Shown: positions 6,739 through 14,807, counted from the first letter of the stretch. The stretch is 34,420 bases of DNA from Lachnospiraceae bacterium (GCA_022793065.1 JAAWCE010000130.1:1-34420); one strand, 5' to 3'. Notes: generated from the letters alone by a model not told the origin. Numbers and translations are program-made.

Positions 6739-8148
6739 TTATACGTCAAATTTGAAATATCTCTTCGCATTGTAGTAAGAGATGTCTTTAATGATTTCAC
6801 ATAGAATGTCCATATCTGCCGGGAAACCGCCGCCTTCTACCCAGGTGCCGATAAGGTTGCACAGAATACGACGGAAGTATTCATGTCTGGTATAGGAAAG
6901 GAAACTTCTGGAATCCGTAAGCATACCGATAAATCCGGACAGGTTGCCCAAGTTTGCAAGGGAAATCAATTGTTCGGTAATTCCAATTTTGTGATCGTTA
7001 AACCACCATGCGCTTCCTTGCTGTACTTTAGTGACAGCGGAGGAATCCTGGAAACAGCCAAGGATGGAACCAATGGCCTGATTGTCATTGGGATTCAGAC
7101 TGTAGAGTACGGTCCTGGGAAGTTCATCCGTAGTAACAAGAGCATTCAGGAAGTCAGCCATCTGCATAGAAGGCGTGTCGTTGTTGATACAGTCATAACC
7201 GGTATCAGGTCCCAGTTTCTTGAACATGGGCGTATTATTATCCCGCTTGCAGCCGAAGTGAATCTGCATTGCCCAATCTCTCTTGTGATATTCACGGCCA
7301 ACAAAAAGCATGAAAGCGGTCTTGAATTTCAGTTCTTCTTCCCTGGTGAGAATCATCCTGTTCAGTCTCTTTAAGAAGATTGCTTCTATCTCGTCATCGC
7401 TTGCCGGATAATACATAACATATTCCAGTGCATGATCGGATACATTACAATGCATGGAAGCAAAGAAATCCATACGTTTCTTCAAGGCTTCTTTCAGAGC
7501 TGCAAAGCTGGTGATTTCAGTGACGTTGGTGACAGCGGCAAGTTTATCCAGATAGTCCAGATAGTCCGGTTTCTCAATATTCATAGCCTTGTCCGGTCTC
7601 CAGGTTGGCAATACTTTAACGTCAAACGTAGTGTCTTCCGCAATCTTCTTATGCCATTCCAGAGAATCCACAGGGTCGTCCGTGGTGCAAATCAGAGTGA
7701 CATTATTCTGTTTAATCAGATTGCGTACATTCATGGAAGGGTCAGCCAGCTTTTCATTACACAGTTTCCATACTTCGTCTGCGGTTTTTTTGCTCAATAC
7801 CCCATGATAACCAAAGAATCTCTGCAGCTCCAGATGGCTCCAGTGGAACAGAGGGTTGCCGATGGCCTTGCCCACACATTCTGCATATTTACAGAATTTC
7901 TCATAATCGGAAGCGTCTCCGGTGATATATTTTTCATCCACGCCGAAGGAACGCATTAGGCGCCATTTATAATGGTCGCCGCCCAGCCATACCTGGGTGA
8001 TGTTGTCAAATTGACGGTTTTCAGCAATTTCCCTGGGATTGATATGGCAGTGGTAATCCAACACAGGTGTGTTTTCCGCGAATTCATGGAACAGCTTTTT
8101 TGCCATTTCATTTTCCAGCAGGAAATCTTTGTCCAAAAATTGTTTCAT
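6739..8148 (-). CDS. uxaC: Glucuronate/galacturonate isomerase (uronate isomerase)
   Basis: Isomerises D-galacturonate to D-tagaturonate (and D-glucuronate to D-fructuronate), the first cytoplasmic step of hexuronate use. The 469-residue length matches the family. The amidohydrolase-like metal motif is visible as 'DYHCHINP' (H33 and H35). Other family segments are 'WLGGDHYKWRLMRSFGV', 'CTTDDPVDSLEWHK', 'HFGCKRDNN' and 'MLTDSRSFLSYTRHEYFRR'. The ATG at 8148 is chosen rather than 8163, because GGAGG (8157-8161, reading left on the minus strand) sits 8 bases before it and includes the bases of the earlier ATG. It lies 80 bases after the LacI-type gene with no terminator between, so the two are probably one transcript. 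Confidence 0.96.
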   Translation of the reverse strand: MKQFLDKDFLLENEMAKKLFHEFAENTPVLDYHCHINPREIAENRQFDNITQVWLGGDHYKWRLMRSFGVDEKYITGDASDYEKFCKYAECVGKAIGNPLFHWSHLELQRFFGYHGVLSKKTADEVWKLCNEKLADPSMNVRNLIKQNNVTLICTTDDPVDSLEWHKKIAEDTTFDVKVLPTWRPDKAMNIEKPDYLDYLDKLAAVTNVTEITSFAALKEALKKRMDFFASMHCNVSDHALEYVMYYPASDDEIEAIFLKRLNRMILTREEELKFKTAFMLFVGREYHKRDWAMQIHFGCKRDNNTPMFKKLGPDTGYDCINNDTPSMQMADFLNALVTTDELPRTVLYSLNPNDNQAIGSILGCFQDSSAVTKVQQGSAWWFNDHKIGITEQLISLANLGNLSGFIGMLTDSRSFLSYTRHEYFRRILCNLIGTWVEGGGFPADMDILCEIIKDISYYNAKRYFKFDV

Positions 8149-8228
8149 TTTGTTGTCCTCCATTTATATATAAACTATATTACTAACAAAATAATATGAA
8201 TGACTGATAAAATAAAAATTCGTAAGAA

Positions 8229-9233
8229 TTATCTGGTAGTGCCTCTTTTGATGATTTCACCGGGAAAAACAGTCTTTTTGGGCATATCTTTCCCTTCCAG
8301 CAGGCCCAGCAAAATAGTAATCAAATGCTGGCAGAGAGTTTCCAATTTATTGTCGATGCTGGTAAGTTCAGGGTCGCAGCAGTTTACCAGCATAGAATTA
8401 TTGTATCCCAAGATAGAAAAGTCATCAGGAATCCGGTAATTCATTTCTCTGGCATATTTTACAGCAGCCAGCGCCAAAGTATCATCTGCAGCAATCACAC
8501 CATGAAACGCCAGTCCTTTTTCGCGCAAGGTTCGTAAATGCGCCGTCATGGCATGGATGTCTTCATGGGAACCGGGATAAAACTGCTCCAGCATCTTAGA
8601 GTCCAACGCTTGTTCCCGCATTGCCGCCCTGTATCCGGCCAGTTTGCGTGTACCGCTGTAGGATGTGGAATTGTAGAAATATAAAATGTCCTGAATACCA
8701 CTTTGGAGCATTTGCAGAGTGGCTTCATACATGGAAGTATAGTCGTCGGAAACCACACTGTATACATTGGCTGCATCCAAAGCCCCGTTTAACAGCATAA
8801 CTGGAAGCTGTGCGGCAGCATTGGCAATATATTGATTATCGCAGTTTTTTTCGTATATGAAATTAGAACCTACCAGAATAATGCTGTCAACTTTCTTTGT
8901 GATAAGTAGATTCATGGCAGCGGTACGTGCGTCCAATTCATATCCTGTGCAGCAAAGGATGCTGTCATACCCATTTGACCGCAGTTTTTGTTCTATATAA
9001 TAAATACCTTTTGCAAGGTAAAGGTCAGAACTGTCTGCGCACATGATACCAATGGTCTTCATGGTGTTCAGGCCCAGACCCCTTGCAAAAACATTGGGAG
9101 TATAGCCATATTGGTCAATGATATCCAAAACTTTTCGTCTGGTCTTGTCGCTGACTTTTCGGCTGCCGTTGAGTACGCGGGAAACGGTGGCAATAGACAC
9201 ACCGGCTTTCTCGGAGATATCATAAATAGTCAT
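8229..9233 (-). CDS. LacI-family transcriptional regulator of the galacturonate locus
   Basis: A 334-residue regulator. The N-terminal helix-turn-helix 'MTIYDISEKAGVSIATVSRV' with hinge 'LNGSRKVSDKTRRKV' is classic LacI. The rest is the periplasmic-binding-protein-like sensor ('KTIGIMCADSSDLYLAKGIY', 'VDSIILVGSNF', 'FHGVIAADDTLALAAVKYA', 'DFSILGYNN'). The ATG at 9233 begins the DNA-binding domain; the open frame further left is rejected because it overlaps the promoter and operator. A strong promoter and a 14-bp operator lie just upstream, so autoregulation is likely. The inducer is probably a hexuronate or pathway intermediate, inferred from the uxaC, uxaB and uxaA neighbours. Confidence 0.94.
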   Translation of the reverse strand: MTIYDISEKAGVSIATVSRVLNGSRKVSDKTRRKVLDIIDQYGYTPNVFARGLGLNTMKTIGIMCADSSDLYLAKGIYYIEQKLRSNGYDSILCCTGYELDARTAAMNLLITKKVDSIILVGSNFIYEKNCDNQYIANAAAQLPVMLLNGALDAANVYSVVSDDYTSMYEATLQMLQSGIQDILYFYNSTSYSGTRKLAGYRAAMREQALDSKMLEQFYPGSHEDIHAMTAHLRTLREKGLAFHGVIAADDTLALAAVKYAREMNYRIPDDFSILGYNNSMLVNCCDPELTSIDNKLETLCQHLITILLGLLEGKDMPKKTVFPGEIIKRGTTR

Positions 9234-9250
9234 AATTTTTTCCCTATAAA

Positions 9251-9264
9251 TGTAAGTGGTTACA
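9251..9264. promoter_or_regulatory. LacI-type operator in the regulator's leader
   Basis: TGTAAGTGGTTACA: 5-bp arms (TGTAA/TTACA) around GTGG. It lies about 10-20 bases downstream of the predicted start of the minus-strand lacI-uxaC transcript and shares both arms with the site at 9375-9388. Confidence 0.75.
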
Positions 9265-9279
9265 AAAGCCCCTACTTGA

Positions 9280-9308
9280 ATTATAGCCAAACTGAGCGGC
9301 TTTTTCAA
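9280..9308 (-). promoter_or_regulatory. Promoter of the lacI-uxaC transcript
   Basis: On the minus strand: TTGAAA (9308-9303), a 17-base spacer and TATAAT (9285-9280). This is near consensus for the housekeeping sigma factor. The predicted start is near 9273, just before the operator at 9251-9264. Confidence 0.8.
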
Positions 9309-9339
9309 GATATTTTTTTAACAAATGGGAAAGAGCGTA

Positions 9340-9368
9340 TTGACGAAAGAAAAAATTGGCGGTAATAT
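9340..9368 (+). promoter_or_regulatory. Promoter of uxaB-uxaA
   Basis: TTGACG (9340-9345), a 17-base spacer and TAATAT (9363-9368). The predicted start near 9375 coincides with the first base of the operator at 9375-9388. Confidence 0.8.
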
Positions 9369-9374
9369 AGAAAA

Positions 9375-9388
9375 TGTAAGCACTTACA
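9375..9388. promoter_or_regulatory. Perfect 14-bp LacI/CcpA-type operator at the uxaB start site
   Basis: TGTAAGCACTTACA is a palindrome broken only at the central CA step. It lies exactly where transcription from the uxaB promoter should begin. It differs by one base from the classic catabolite-responsive sequence TGTAAGCGCTTACA, so CcpA could also bind. The adjacent LacI-type regulator is the more likely ligand, because a sister site lies in front of its own gene. Confidence 0.8.
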
Positions 9389-9442
9389 TAGCTGCTTTTT
9401 ACAATCATGTAATGTCCGCAATGCGGGCAGAAGGGAGAGGAA

Positions 9443-10903
9443 ATGGAAGTTTTAAACAAGGCGATGACAGGCAAAAAGGAGAGGCCCGTCAAGGTGGTAC
9501 AGTTCGGAGAGGGTAACTTCCTTCGGGCATTTGTAGATTATATGATTGATATTGCCAATGAGCAGGAGATGTTTGACGGTGATATTGTGCTGATTAAGCC
9601 TATCGAATTCGGTAGTACGGAGAATTTCCATAAGCAGGATTGCCAGTATACTGTATCTCTGCGGGGCATTGTGGACGGTGAGGCAAAAGTGCTGAACAGA
9701 CAGGTTACCAGTGTCAAGGACATTGTAGATACCAGTTCGGAGTATGAAAAGTATATGGCGTTGGCTGAAATTGACACGCTTCGGTTTGTGGTTTCCAATA
9801 CCACGGAGGCAGGCATAGTATATGATGGGGAGGATAAGTTTGAACAAAATCCGCCGAAGACTTTTCCAGGCAAGCTGACGAAATTTTTATATCATAGATT
9901 TGAGTTTTTTCAGGGGGATATGAGCAAAGGGCTTGTGATGCTGCCTGTGGAGCTGATAGACGACAATGGCATTATGTTGAAAAAGTGTGTGATGCAGTTT
10001 ATTGAATTGTGGGGGTTAAGCGATGGGTTCCGGAAGTGGGTGGAGGAGGCGTGTATATTCACTTCTACCCTGGTTGACCGTATTGTTACCGGATATCCCC
10101 GTGATACCGCCCAGGAAGAATGGGAGAAATTAGGTTATGAGGACCATATTATGGTGACAGGGGAACCGTTTGCATTGTGGGTGATTGAAAGTCCTAAGGA
10201 TATCAGTAAGGAACTGCCGCTGCCGGATGCGGGACTGCCGGTTATCTTTACCGAGAATCAGAAGCCGTATAAGCAGAGAAAGGTGCGGATTTTAAATGGC
10301 GCGCATACTTCTTTTGTGCTGGCTTCCTATCTGTGCGGCAATGATATTGTAAAACAGTCCATGGACGACAAGGATATTAAGGACTTTATGGTAAAGACTA
10401 TTTTTGATGAGGTGATTCCAACACTGACTCTTCCGGAAGAGGAATTAAAGGAATTTGCGGAGGCTGTGATTACCAGATTCCATAATCCTTATGTGAAACA
10501 TGCGCTGCTTTCTATTTCTTTGAATTCCGTTTCCAAATGGAGGGCAAGATGTATGCCCAGTCTTCTCGGTTATGTGGAGAAATTCAGCAAACTGCCTGCG
10601 CATCTTACATTTTCACTGGCAGCATTGATGTCATTCTACACTGGCGCTGAAATTCGTGGCAAAGCGTTAATTGGCAGTCGGAACGGGCAGGAGTATGAGA
10701 TTTTGGATGATATGGAAGTGTTGGAGTTCTTCCGTGACAATTGTGGGAAAGAAAGCAGGGAATTTGTGACGGCTTTCCTTAGAAACGAGAACTTCTTCGG
10801 ACAGGATTTGAATAAAGTAGAAGGACTGACAGATGCGGTGTCAGGTTATCTGGATGATATCAAGGCAAACGGTATGAGGGCAGCATTATGCAAAATTTCT
10901 TAA
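9443..10903 (+). CDS. uxaB: Tagaturonate reductase (altronate oxidoreductase)
   Basis: Reduces D-tagaturonate to D-altronate with NADH, the second step of galacturonate catabolism. The 486 residues match UxaB. The N-terminal nucleotide-binding segment is 'VKVVQFGEGNFLRAFVDYMID' (about residues 16-36). Further family segments are 'VVSNTTEAGIVYD', 'VMLPVELIDDNG', 'VDRIVTGYPRD', 'VRILNGAHTSFVLASYLCG' and 'NPYVKHALLSISLNSVSKWRAR' in the C-terminal helical domain. GGGAGAGG lies just before the ATG. The last 16 bases overlap uxaA, showing translational coupling. Mannonate oxidoreductase (UxuB) is the closest alternative, but the uxaA and uxaC neighbours favour UxaB. Confidence 0.94.
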   Translation: MEVLNKAMTGKKERPVKVVQFGEGNFLRAFVDYMIDIANEQEMFDGDIVLIKPIEFGSTENFHKQDCQYTVSLRGIVDGEAKVLNRQVTSVKDIVDTSSEYEKYMALAEIDTLRFVVSNTTEAGIVYDGEDKFEQNPPKTFPGKLTKFLYHRFEFFQGDMSKGLVMLPVELIDDNGIMLKKCVMQFIELWGLSDGFRKWVEEACIFTSTLVDRIVTGYPRDTAQEEWEKLGYEDHIMVTGEPFALWVIESPKDISKELPLPDAGLPVIFTENQKPYKQRKVRILNGAHTSFVLASYLCGNDIVKQSMDDKDIKDFMVKTIFDEVIPTLTLPEEELKEFAEAVITRFHNPYVKHALLSISLNSVSKWRARCMPSLLGYVEKFSKLPAHLTFSLAALMSFYTGAEIRGKALIGSRNGQEYEILDDMEVLEFFRDNCGKESREFVTAFLRNENFFGQDLNKVEGLTDAVSGYLDDIKANGMRAALCKIS

Positions 10904-12633
10904 AAATAAATGACAATGACAATGTGGTTGTGGCATTGAATGTGATTCCGGCCGGCACATCCATTAGCGTAAAAGTAAAAGAAGTTGCTGAAGGAAAGGA
11001 TGCTTGCTGTGGTGGAAATGGGGCGGAAAACATATCTGCGGCAACTGATGGCGGGGCCGCAATTGAAAATGTGGTTACTGCACTGGAAGAAATTCCGGCC
11101 GGTCATAAGATGGCCCTTTGTGATATTCCCGCCGGGGGAGCGGTAATCAAATATGGATATCGTATCGGCAACGCCGGACAGGATATTAAGGCCGGAGCAT
11201 GGATACATACTCATAATCTAAAGACTGCGTTGGGAGATTTGTTAGAGTATACTTATGAACCGGTACGGGCTGTGACCGGGATGGAAAGCTGCAGCGTTGA
11301 GCCCGGATGGGAGAAGAATCAGATGCAGCATGCAGCTTGCCGAGTGGGGACGCAGAACGGGAACGGATGGGAGAATCGTCCGGCGCAGGACAGATCCGTT
11401 GGGGAAAAAGCAGAGGTTCAGGCCGGAAATGGGCAAGGAGAAAGAGAGCTTCAGGATGGCGCAGAATCAACTTTTATGGGATTCAACCGTACTGATGGGA
11501 AGGTGGGCGTGCGAAATGAAATCTGGATTGTCCCTACAGTGGGGTGTGTGAACAATGTAGCCACCGCCATTGCAAAGCAGGCAAATGCTTTTGTAAAGGG
11601 AAGCGTGGAAGCGGTGATTGCATTTCCACATCCCTATGGGTGTTCCCAAATGGGAGAAGACCAGGAACATACCAGGAAAATATTGGCAGATCTGATCAAT
11701 CATCCCAATGCAGGCGGCGTATTGGTGTTGGGGTTGGGATGTGAAAACAGTAATATCGACGTACTGAAACCTTATATTGGGGATTATGATGAAAACAGGG
11801 TGAAATTTCTCATTTGTCAGGAAGTGGAGGATGAAATTGCAGATTCCGTGGAGATTATCAAAGGGTTGATTGAATACGCATCAGGTTTTCAACGAGAACC
11901 AATAGGCGTCAGTAAACTTGTCATAGGCATGAAATGCGGCGGCAGCGACGGGCTTTCCGGTATTACGGCGAATCCTTTGGTAGGGCGTTTTTCTGACAAG
12001 CTGATATCTCAGGGCGGAACCACCATTTTGACAGAAGTGCCGGAAATGTTCGGTGCAGAGACCATTTTGATGAATCGTTGCGCCAATGAAGCGTTATTTC
12101 ATCAGACAGTGGCGTTAATTAATGACTTTAAGAATTATTTTAAAAGCCATAACCAAACGATTTATGAGAATCCTTCTCCGGGAAATAAAAAGGGAGGTAT
12201 TTCTACCTTAGAAGACAAATCTCTTGGCTGTACTCAGAAATCCGGCAGCGCACCGGTAATGGGGGTATTGCAGTATGGGGAGACAGTGCGGACGCCGGGC
12301 TTAAATCTGCTTAGTGCACCGGGTAACGACCTGGTGGCGGCAACGGCGCTGGCAGCGGCCGGGGCGCATATAGTGCTTTTTACCACAGGACGGGGAACGC
12401 CGTTTGCCTCTCCGGTGCCGACAGTAAAGATATCAACCAATTCCAGGCTGGCAGGAAAGAAATCCAACTGGATTGATTTTAATGCGGGTGTTTTGGTGGA
12501 AGATAAGACTATGGAAGATGAAGCGATTCATTTGTTTGACTATGTGGTGGAAGTGGCTTCAGGAAAGAAGGTTTGCAGTGAGGCTGCTGGGTTTCATGAC
12601 ATGGCAATTTTTAAGCAAGGGGTGACATTATAA
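10888..12633 (+). CDS. uxaA: Altronate dehydratase, with enlarged N-terminal domain and linker
   Basis: Dehydrates D-altronate to 2-keto-3-deoxygluconate. The N-terminal SAF domain holds 'IPAGHKMALCDIPAGGAVIKYG' and 'IHTHNLKTALGD' (about residues 69-117). The catalytic domain starts near residue 198 with 'NRTDGKVGVRNEIWIVPTVGC' and continues with 'FPHPYGCSQMGED', 'LVLGLGCEN', 'GMKCGGSDGLSGITANP' and 'TTGRGTPFASPVPTVKIS'. At 581 residues it is about 85 longer than usual. The extra length lies in a 35-residue Gly/Ala-rich insert (about 31-60) and a hydrophilic Gln/Gly/Glu-rich linker (about 131-195). Two similar segments flank the first insert, 'NVVVALNVIPAG' and 'NVVTALEEIPAG'. Overlaps uxaB by 16 bases. 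Confidence 0.94.
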   Translation: MQNFLKINDNDNVVVALNVIPAGTSISVKVKEVAEGKDACCGGNGAENISAATDGGAAIENVVTALEEIPAGHKMALCDIPAGGAVIKYGYRIGNAGQDIKAGAWIHTHNLKTALGDLLEYTYEPVRAVTGMESCSVEPGWEKNQMQHAACRVGTQNGNGWENRPAQDRSVGEKAEVQAGNGQGERELQDGAESTFMGFNRTDGKVGVRNEIWIVPTVGCVNNVATAIAKQANAFVKGSVEAVIAFPHPYGCSQMGEDQEHTRKILADLINHPNAGGVLVLGLGCENSNIDVLKPYIGDYDENRVKFLICQEVEDEIADSVEIIKGLIEYASGFQREPIGVSKLVIGMKCGGSDGLSGITANPLVGRFSDKLISQGGTTILTEVPEMFGAETILMNRCANEALFHQTVALINDFKNYFKSHNQTIYENPSPGNKKGGISTLEDKSLGCTQKSGSAPVMGVLQYGETVRTPGLNLLSAPGNDLVAATALAAAGAHIVLFTTGRGTPFASPVPTVKISTNSRLAGKKSNWIDFNAGVLVEDKTMEDEAIHLFDYVVEVASGKKVCSEAAGFHDMAIFKQGVTL

Positions 12634-12702
12634 ACGGTAAGAGTGCTTTTACTTCGAGCAGACAAAGGGGGTGAGGAAAGAAAAAAGAGACAAATAGAGC
12701 AG

Positions 12703-12742
12703 CCTTGAAATGAGAGTTAGATTCTATTTCAAGGTTGTTTTT
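12703..12742 (+). terminator. Terminator of uxaB-uxaA
   Basis: CCTTGAAAT (12703-12711) pairs perfectly with ATTTCAAGG (12726-12734) and is followed by TTGTTTTT. It lies 70 bases after the uxaA stop. Confidence 0.85.
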
Positions 12743-12767
12743 CTGTGGTTGTGTTGATAATTTGTAA

Positions 12768-12872
12768 AATGAATATTGTGCGCTGAATAGGAAAGGAGAT
12801 GCTGATATGTGTACTGTATTTGAAGAAACCAGAGCGGAAGGAAAGGCGTCTCTTGCAATCGGTGGGGATTGA
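12768..12872 (+). pseudogene. C-terminal remnant of an Rpn-family nuclease gene
   Basis: The frame reads '...LNRKGDADMCTVFEETRAEG' and then ends at TGA (12870-12872) after a short tail (KASLAIGGD). The core is identical in DNA to codons near the C-terminus of the complete Rpn gene downstream: 53 bases, 12789-12841 against 13670-13722. The rest of the protein is missing, so this is the relic of a second copy, left by deletion or by recombination between repeats. The promoter of the complete gene lies inside this relic. Confidence 0.75.
12789..12841 (+). repeat. 53-bp direct repeat, copy 1
   Basis: Identical to 13670-13722 and 881 bases away from it. It begins AGGAAAGGAGATGCTGATAT and ends AGAGCGGAAGG. 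It encodes the 'RKGDADMCTVFEETRAEG' segment in both places. Confidence 0.9.
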
Positions 12873-12881
12873 GAGTATAAT
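12853..12881 (+). promoter_or_regulatory. Promoter of the Rpn-family gene
   Basis: TTGCAA (12853-12858), a 17-base spacer and TATAAT (12876-12881). The ATG is 27 bases downstream, with AAAGGA at 12895-12900 as ribosome binding site. Confidence 0.65.
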
Positions 12882-12907
12882 AAGTGCACAGAAGAAAGGA
12901 TTAAAAT

Positions 12908-13876
12908 ATGGCAAAGGTACAAGATTTAAAACCAGATACAGTATTAAAAAACTACTGGAGTGACAATGAGCAGTTTGCCGACTTGTTTAATGGGGTACTG
13001 TTTGGAGGGAGGCAGGTTATTAGGCCGGAGGAATTAGAAGACGGGGACACAGAGGAATCTTCCGTATTAGAACACAAGGGTTATGCGGAGAGTATCAAGG
13101 CATCCAGAGACAGCATCAAAGTGAGTAGGAAATCTACTGTGTATGGTGTGGAATTTGTAATGTTTGGCATGGAGTCCCAGGAGCGGATTCATTACGCAAT
13201 GCCAATGCGTGTTATGGGATATGACTATGGTACATATAAGAAGCAATATGAAAGCAATGCCAGGCAGTATAAATCAGCCAATGGCATACAGGAAGACGAA
13301 TATTTGTCAAGGATGAAAAAGACAGATAAATTCATGCCAGTGATAACCATAGTGGTCTACTATGGCGAAAGACCCTGGGATGGCGCAATATCGCTCCATG
13401 GGATGTTAGATATTCCAGAAGAGATGAAACAGTTTGTGAATGATTATAAGATGACGTTGGTGGAGGCAAGGCAGAATAGTCTGACTCTTCATAACGGTAA
13501 TAATATGGATTTTTTTAATTTATTGGAGATTTTACTGGATAAGACAAAGTCACTGAATGAAATCAGAAATAGAGCCATAAAATATGCAAAGGAGCATAAT
13601 GTTGATAAAACTGTAATTATGACAGTGGCGGGCGCAACAAATTGTAAGATTGATTACCGTGTGTTAGACAGGAAAGGAGATGCTGATATGTGTACTGTAT
13701 TTGAAGAAACCAGAGCGGAAGGTAAGTTAGAGGGTAAAGCGGAAGGCATTATTGAAACAGGTTTGGATTGCGGGCTTTCTGAACATGACATTTTGGAAAG
13801 ATTGCAGAGCAAGTTGAAAGTATCATTACAGAAAGCGCAGGAATACTTTGAAATGTTTGGAAAGCAGACTGTGTAA
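12908..13876 (+). CDS. Rpn family recombination-promoting nuclease / PD-(D/E)XK 'putative transposase'
   Basis: A 322-residue protein of the Rpn/YhgA-like group. Family members are DNA endonucleases that promote RecA-independent recombination, and recent work links some to phage defence. The N-terminus 'LKNYWSDNEQFADLFNGVLFGG' is typical of Lachnospiraceae members. The PD-(D/E)XK core is at 'YGVEFVMFGMESQERIHYAMP' with E and Q of the E-x-Q motif, then 'MRVMGYDYGTY' and 'MPVITIVVYYGERPWDG'. The C-terminal helix is charged and repetitive (AEGKLEGKAEGI), as in the family, where this region varies in length. A truncated relic of a second copy lies directly upstream. Confidence 0.88.
   Translation: MAKVQDLKPDTVLKNYWSDNEQFADLFNGVLFGGRQVIRPEELEDGDTEESSVLEHKGYAESIKASRDSIKVSRKSTVYGVEFVMFGMESQERIHYAMPMRVMGYDYGTYKKQYESNARQYKSANGIQEDEYLSRMKKTDKFMPVITIVVYYGERPWDGAISLHGMLDIPEEMKQFVNDYKMTLVEARQNSLTLHNGNNMDFFNLLEILLDKTKSLNEIRNRAIKYAKEHNVDKTVIMTVAGATNCKIDYRVLDRKGDADMCTVFEETRAEGKLEGKAEGIIETGLDCGLSEHDILERLQSKLKVSLQKAQEYFEMFGKQTV
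13670..13722 (+). repeat. 53-bp direct repeat, copy 2 (inside the Rpn gene)
   Basis: Exact copy of 12789-12841. The match stops where the encoded C-terminal tails diverge (…EGKLEG here, …EGKASL in the relic). Confidence 0.9.
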
Positions 13877-14320
13877 TAAAGTAAAACATTTCTTTGGGGC
13901 TATTTTTTATTTTCTCACACTCATTTTCATAAGGAACAAGTTTCCTTTCTGATCTGCCTGACTGTCAAATAAATCTTGTAATATATTAATCTCCAGTTTC
14001 CATGTGCGTATCATAAATATGCTGTCTTCTGGCTTCAGCACCATGCTAATTTAAGTATGTCTTTATCGTTTCTGCCTGAAAGCATCATTGATAAGGAAGA
14101 TAGAAAAGGACGTTTACGAGAAGCAGCAGTATTTGTAAAACCCATGGTCTGGTGGGTTTACGAATAAAACTGCGGAAACACAAGACGATTTTATATTGTC
14201 TTTATGAAGACAAAATGGTACAATATAAAAAATGTGAAAATGATAGAGTTGATATGTGTATCATACAATGCAAATCTAAGATATGGCAATCTTTTTGATT
14301 GCAGCAGAAAGGAGAATAGT
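13877..14320. other. Gene-poor stretch with one long hairpin
   Basis: No supported gene. At 14126-14173 an imperfect 19-bp hairpin pairs GCAGT…GTAAAACCCA with TGGGTTTAC…ACTGC around an 8-base loop. It looks like a remnant palindromic element or an RNA structure rather than a terminator, as no T run follows. A 45-codon minus-strand frame at 13907-14044 has no ribosome binding site and may be gene debris. The right end holds AAAGGAG, the ribosome binding site of the tautomerase gene. Confidence 0.4.
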
Positions 14321-14665
14321 ATGCCGTTTATTAATGCAAGAGTAAGCGTTCCGGTGACAAAAGAACAGGAAGAGGTGTTGAAAGATAAGCTTGGAAAAGC
14401 CATTTCTATCATTCCGGGAAAGTCCGAACAGTGGTTAATGATAGAATTTGCCGATTGCTGCAATTTATATTTTCAGGGGAATCAATCGGGGCCAACTGCT
14501 TTTATAGAGGTAAAGGTATTCGGCAGTATTCCAGAAAGCTGTCTGGATGAGCTGACAGAAGCCATTTGCAATATTTATGAGACAGAGTTGCATGTGAAAA
14601 AGGACCGAATATATGTCAAATATGAAGAGGTTGGAAAATGGGGGTGGAATGGAGGGAATTTTTGA
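14321..14665 (+). CDS. MIF-like tautomerase (phenylpyruvate tautomerase-related)
   Basis: A 114-residue protein of the macrophage migration inhibitory factor family in the tautomerase superfamily, normally a trimer acting on phenylpyruvate-like enols. The ATG at 14321 is fixed by AAAGGAG before it and by the Met-Pro start: after Met removal Pro becomes the catalytic N-terminal base (MPFINARVSV). The conserved lysine is in 'IIPGKSEQWLMI'. The C-terminus 'KDRIYVKYEEVGKWGWNGG' aligns with the MIF tail 'DRVYINY…WN'. The natural substrate in bacteria is usually unknown. It overlaps the start of a small unknown frame and has no clear pathway partner here. Confidence 0.88.
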   Translation: MPFINARVSVPVTKEQEEVLKDKLGKAISIIPGKSEQWLMIEFADCCNLYFQGNQSGPTAFIEVKVFGSIPESCLDELTEAICNIYETELHVKKDRIYVKYEEVGKWGWNGGNF

Positions 14666-14807
14666 TATGGATGGCGGAGCCTTTAAATATGTACCTGTTT
14701 TGCAAAGATGGAAGTACGAGAGTGAATTGTACAGCAAAAAAATTACCTTTGGATGCTGCGTTGGCGCCGTAGGTAGATTGCATTATAAACTCTCGGAAGT
14801 AAAGTAG
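14649..14807 (+). pseudogene. Small frame with a YesL (DUF624)-like N-terminus, probably a gene fragment
   Basis: A 52-residue frame starting MEGIFDMDGGAFKYVP, which resembles the beginning of YesL/DUF624 membrane proteins (GxFxMDGxxxKY). The expected hydrophobic membrane segments do not follow; instead the frame is charged, then weakly similar to the next YesL motif ('ITFGCCVGAVGRLHYKL'), and stops. It overlaps the tautomerase end by 17 bases and the opposite esterase by 25. I read it as a degraded fragment of a membrane protein gene. A genuine small protein is possible. Confidence 0.3.

Noticed and set aside
6883..7959. Plus-strand frames of 163 and 175 residues opposite uxaC
   Set aside because: They are antisense shadows of a highly conserved enzyme gene and show no family motif.
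9234..9308. 25-codon N-terminal extension of the LacI-type regulator
   Set aside because: The extension covers the promoter and operator; family members start at the MTIYDISEKAG segment.
12634..12700. Possible small gene after uxaA
   Set aside because: Only purine-rich sequence leading into the terminator; no start with a plausible frame.
13907..14044. 45-codon minus-strand frame (starts MVLKPEDSIF)
   Set aside because: No ribosome binding site, no recognised family and a short length; at most gene debris.
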